A DNA stretch of 15,997 bases from an uncultured Clostridium sp. (GTDB lineage: Bacteria; Bacillota_A; Clostridia; Lachnospirales; Lachnospiraceae): NCBI GenBank assembly GCA_945836785.1, contig CAMAMD010000008.1, positions 1 through 15,997 on the forward strand. Reading direction: 5' to 3'. Shown piece by piece: positions 13,557 through 15,997 of the stretch. The notes under the pieces were generated by a model. The model was not told the origin of the DNA and searched no databases. It saw only the letters and a program-made list of their open reading frames with translations. The first letter of the stretch is position 1. Each line of letters starts with the position of its first letter. The translations under genes were made by a program, and so were the position numbers.

Positions 13557-15899
13557 TTACTTTTCTGATATTTTACCCTCTTCGCAATCAAGCTCCATGC
13601 GTCGCATCATTCTTACATTGTAAAAAATCTTTTCTCCGCATCCGATTGCCGCCGGAATTCCAAATTCGGCACACCGTATCGCCATATGCGATGCCGCACC
13701 ACCGTATTTCGTCACAAACCCTGCTATGTTCTTGGTAAATATCCAGTCATAGCCCGGATCTGCCTTTGTTACAACCACTATTTTCCCGGTGATATCTGTA
13801 CCATCCTCTTCATCCAGATTTACAATATCGGCCTCAATCTTTTTGTTTGTAATAAAATTCGGTCTCGCTTCATCAATATCAATCACATCAATATCACCCA
13901 CTCCGAATATGACCTCCGGCAATACCAGATATGTGTTTGCATGATATAAGCTCCTGCGCTGTTCCAGAATCTGAATATAAGAATCACGGCTGTGATAGCT
14001 GAGCAGATCCTGTATTTCCAGATACGACATATCTTCCCGTGCAATTCCGAGCATGTCACCCAAATGAATGATTGTATCCAAAATCAAGCTTAAAGACTTG
14101 GTAAATTCAAATTTAAAATACTCCCTGTTTTTCGTTGCACGTATCAGGAAATCCATGAATTTTTCCGGTGTAACATGGATTCCGGCATCCTCCAGTGCCT
14201 GACTTAATCTTTCCGCATCCAGCAGCTTTGCCTGCCCCGGCTCTTTCTTTTTATGATTCAAATGTGCATCGTTCACATCAAAGAACATATCCCGATAGCA
14301 ATCTGTTCTGATATCATATGTTCCAAGTCTCAGATGACCATATATTTTATTGAATTCCTCCCTTGTCATTTCGCCATGACTGTATCGGTCAAAATCACGT
14401 TCAAATTCAGATGCAACGGTAGAGATTGACAGCATAAACGCATCCATCTCAGACTGGGAAAAATATCCTCTTTCCACCAGTGTCCTGCAAAAGCTTCTCG
14501 CCATAAAAGCACAACGTGCCTGCCGTGTAAACTGTGGCGTTCCATGAAGCTTAATTGACTCAAGAAGCTCTTCAATATACTTATAAAGCTTCATTACATT
14601 TGTTTCCGTCAAAGGAACAAGCCGTCTGATTTCATGTCTTAAATTCGTCATCTCTTCCAGGCTCTTCATATCCTCATCACAAATAGCATCATAACATTCC
14701 ACCACATGCTTTGTTAAATCAAATAACGAATTTCTGATCTGCCATACCTCAGTATCGCTAAAACCGTTCTGTAACAATTTTTTCAAACGGATATCCGTCA
14801 TAAAATCATAACTGTTAAATACGATTTCAAATTCTATTTTATCATGTGCTGTCTTATCCGCCCGCAACTGCTCCTCGTAATAACAGAATAATTTATATTT
14901 TAACTGTTCATCAAGGTTTTGCGGTGTCAGTCCCTCAAAGCAATAATTGACTGAAATATAAGGCTTATTGCCTATTTTCTGCATCAAGTCATCATCTATT
15001 GCAGTATATCCGAGAACTCTCAATCCCTCATTCCATATACGGGCTGTAATCAGCTCGCGATACAAGGAGTAATCCAGTGGTCTCGGATTTGTTCCGATAA
15101 TCTCAGCCGGATTCCAATATGCCATATCAGACAATATATGATTCTTATCCAGATAATTACACTTTGCATATGCCTTTGTATCTATAAAATCCCTGTCCGA
15201 CATAACCCGTGCATGCCCTATAACCGCAGCAAGCGGTCTTACCTGGAAGATAATCACCTGTTCCTCTTCATTCACTCCAAATTCAATGTCCAATGCCTCA
15301 ATATCAGAAAAAATATGCTCTATCTCTTTTACAGCCTGAATTACTTTTAAGAAACGTTCATCCAGAAATTCTCTGGACACATTTCTTGCAATCCATCTTG
15401 TTTTTCCTGCCTGTCCACTGGTCACGGAATCTGTGCTGCCATTGTCATCATAGGTAACCATATAATATGGTCGGTTGTAGATGATATCTCTCGTGAAAAC
15501 GACACCTGACAAAACAATATGCTCTGCCTGACGCTGCACCAATATCTCCTCATCCATGATATCGCAAAGTGCCTGTTCTGTCACATCACCCTCAATATAG
15601 GAATTCATAACTGTAGTTAGCGCATCAAAAACCGCAGTCATATCCCCGGAGTCTACACATAATACACTCTCAAAATGTCCCGCATTGGAGCTTACCATGC
15701 TGTCCTCATTCTTGGATGAGCTTCGCACAACAATCTGTGCCCCCTTAAAGTGTTCTGCAATCTTATGAAATACTTCTGTTTTATTATGCAAAAAATCTCT
15801 GACATATACCACTGCAATATCTTCAATATACGATTTTTGTACGATATCTTTCAAGGAAAGCAAAGTCTCTGCTTTCGTTGATATAACCGGTTCCTTCAT
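13557..15899 (-). CDS. PEP synthase/pyruvate phosphate dikinase-like phosphotransferase
   Basis: A protein of 780 residues. The N-terminal part is a PPDK-type ATP-grasp region: STKAETLLSL near the start, IVVRSSSKNEDSMVSSNAG around 56-74, and DIEFGVNEEEQVIIFQVRPL around 204-223. A long middle part has YWNPAEIIGTNPRPLDYSLY near 262 and YGHLRLGTYDIRTDCYRD near 520. The C-terminal mobile domain has GGAASHMAIRCAEFGIPAA with the phosphohistidine H738. This layout fits enzymes that pass phosphate from ATP through a histidine to a substrate, as in PEP synthase or rifampin phosphotransferase. There is no PEP/pyruvate TIM barrel like that of PPDK, so the acceptor is unknown. The full N-terminal ATP-grasp lobe is shortened. 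The second ATG (15899) is chosen because AGAGGG lies six bases upstream; the ATG at 15905 abuts that site. Related proteins occur in surface glycan clusters, as I recall. Confidence 0.82.
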   Translation of the reverse strand: MKEPVISTKAETLLSLKDIVQKSYIEDIAVVYVRDFLHNKTEVFHKIAEHFKGAQIVVRSSSKNEDSMVSSNAGHFESVLCVDSGDMTAVFDALTTVMNSYIEGDVTEQALCDIMDEEILVQRQAEHIVLSGVVFTRDIIYNRPYYMVTYDDNGSTDSVTSGQAGKTRWIARNVSREFLDERFLKVIQAVKEIEHIFSDIEALDIEFGVNEEEQVIIFQVRPLAAVIGHARVMSDRDFIDTKAYAKCNYLDKNHILSDMAYWNPAEIIGTNPRPLDYSLYRELITARIWNEGLRVLGYTAIDDDLMQKIGNKPYISVNYCFEGLTPQNLDEQLKYKLFCYYEEQLRADKTAHDKIEFEIVFNSYDFMTDIRLKKLLQNGFSDTEVWQIRNSLFDLTKHVVECYDAICDEDMKSLEEMTNLRHEIRRLVPLTETNVMKLYKYIEELLESIKLHGTPQFTRQARCAFMARSFCRTLVERGYFSQSEMDAFMLSISTVASEFERDFDRYSHGEMTREEFNKIYGHLRLGTYDIRTDCYRDMFFDVNDAHLNHKKKEPGQAKLLDAERLSQALEDAGIHVTPEKFMDFLIRATKNREYFKFEFTKSLSLILDTIIHLGDMLGIAREDMSYLEIQDLLSYHSRDSYIQILEQRRSLYHANTYLVLPEVIFGVGDIDVIDIDEARPNFITNKKIEADIVNLDEEDGTDITGKIVVVTKADPGYDWIFTKNIAGFVTKYGGAASHMAIRCAEFGIPAAIGCGEKIFYNVRMMRRMELDCEEGKISEK

Positions 15900-15932
15900 G
15901 TCCATCCCTCTGTTCCATCAAAAATGCGTTTT

Positions 15933-15997
15933 CTAATTATCTAAAACTTTTTGGGCTTTTCGATATTTATTTTTAAGTCCATCTTTTATTTTACTTA
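15933..15997 (-). CDS. C-terminal end of an unidentified upstream gene, cut by window edge
   Basis: An open frame enters from the window edge and ends at TAG (15935-15933). It encodes 20 residues, SKIKDGLKNKYRKAQKVLDN, a basic, helix-like tail. It lies 33 bases before the chosen start of the PEP-synthase-like gene, at operon-like distance. Such tails are common in several families, so no function can be given. A second short frame here (MDLKINIEKPKKF) has no ribosome binding site. The call rests on spacing and the open frame only. Confidence 0.4.
   Translation of the reverse strand, partial: SKIKDGLKNKYRKAQKVLDN

Overview
The window looks like a chromosomal segment of a low-to-moderate-GC Firmicute, most likely a clostridial lineage close to Lachnospiraceae. 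This rests on the Gram-positive type replicase PolC, the Firmicutes-specific trio ireB-ruvX-DUF1292, strong Shine-Dalgarno sites, frequent TTG starts and the clostridial order pyrH-frr-uppS-cdsA-dxr-rseP-ispG-polC. The family-level placement is inference. All fifteen genes I support, counting the two cut by the window edges, lie on the minus strand, so transcription runs from high to low coordinates.

Region 1 (15997 to about 12967) is the upstream, more accessory part. It holds the last codons of a gene cut by the window edge, a 780-residue PEP-synthase-like protein (ATP-grasp half, unassigned middle, phosphohistidine domain) and a small alpha/beta-hydrolase-like protein. Their substrates are unknown.

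Region 2 (12966 to 1004) is a tightly packed core operon. A good sigma-A-type promoter sits directly after the hydrolase stop codon and drives a bactofilin with a very long acidic N-terminal arm. Then come pyrH (UMP kinase), frr (ribosome recycling), uppS (undecaprenyl-PP synthase), cdsA (CDP-diacylglycerol synthase), dxr and ispG (MEP isoprenoid pathway), rseP (intramembrane protease) and polC (DNA polymerase III). The MEP enzymes feed isoprenoid precursors to UppS, whose product carries peptidoglycan and other wall precursors. CdsA makes the precursor of phospholipids, and the bactofilin is a likely envelope-associated scaffold. Genes are separated by 0 to about 54 bases, several Shine-Dalgarno sites overlap the preceding stop codon, and I see no terminator inside. 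The bactofilin occupies the place where rpsB-tsf often stands in other bacteria.

Region 3 (1003 to 1) starts with its own probable promoter just after polC, followed by ireB, ruvX and the start of a DUF1292 gene cut by the window edge.

No tRNA, rRNA, CRISPR array, insertion sequence, riboswitch or large repeat was seen. No intergenic stretch exceeds about 75 bases, so there is no long gene-free region. The most notable observations are the bactofilin at the head of an essential operon, the unassigned PEP-synthase-like/hydrolase pair, and the start-codon pattern (four TTG starts, one GTG).
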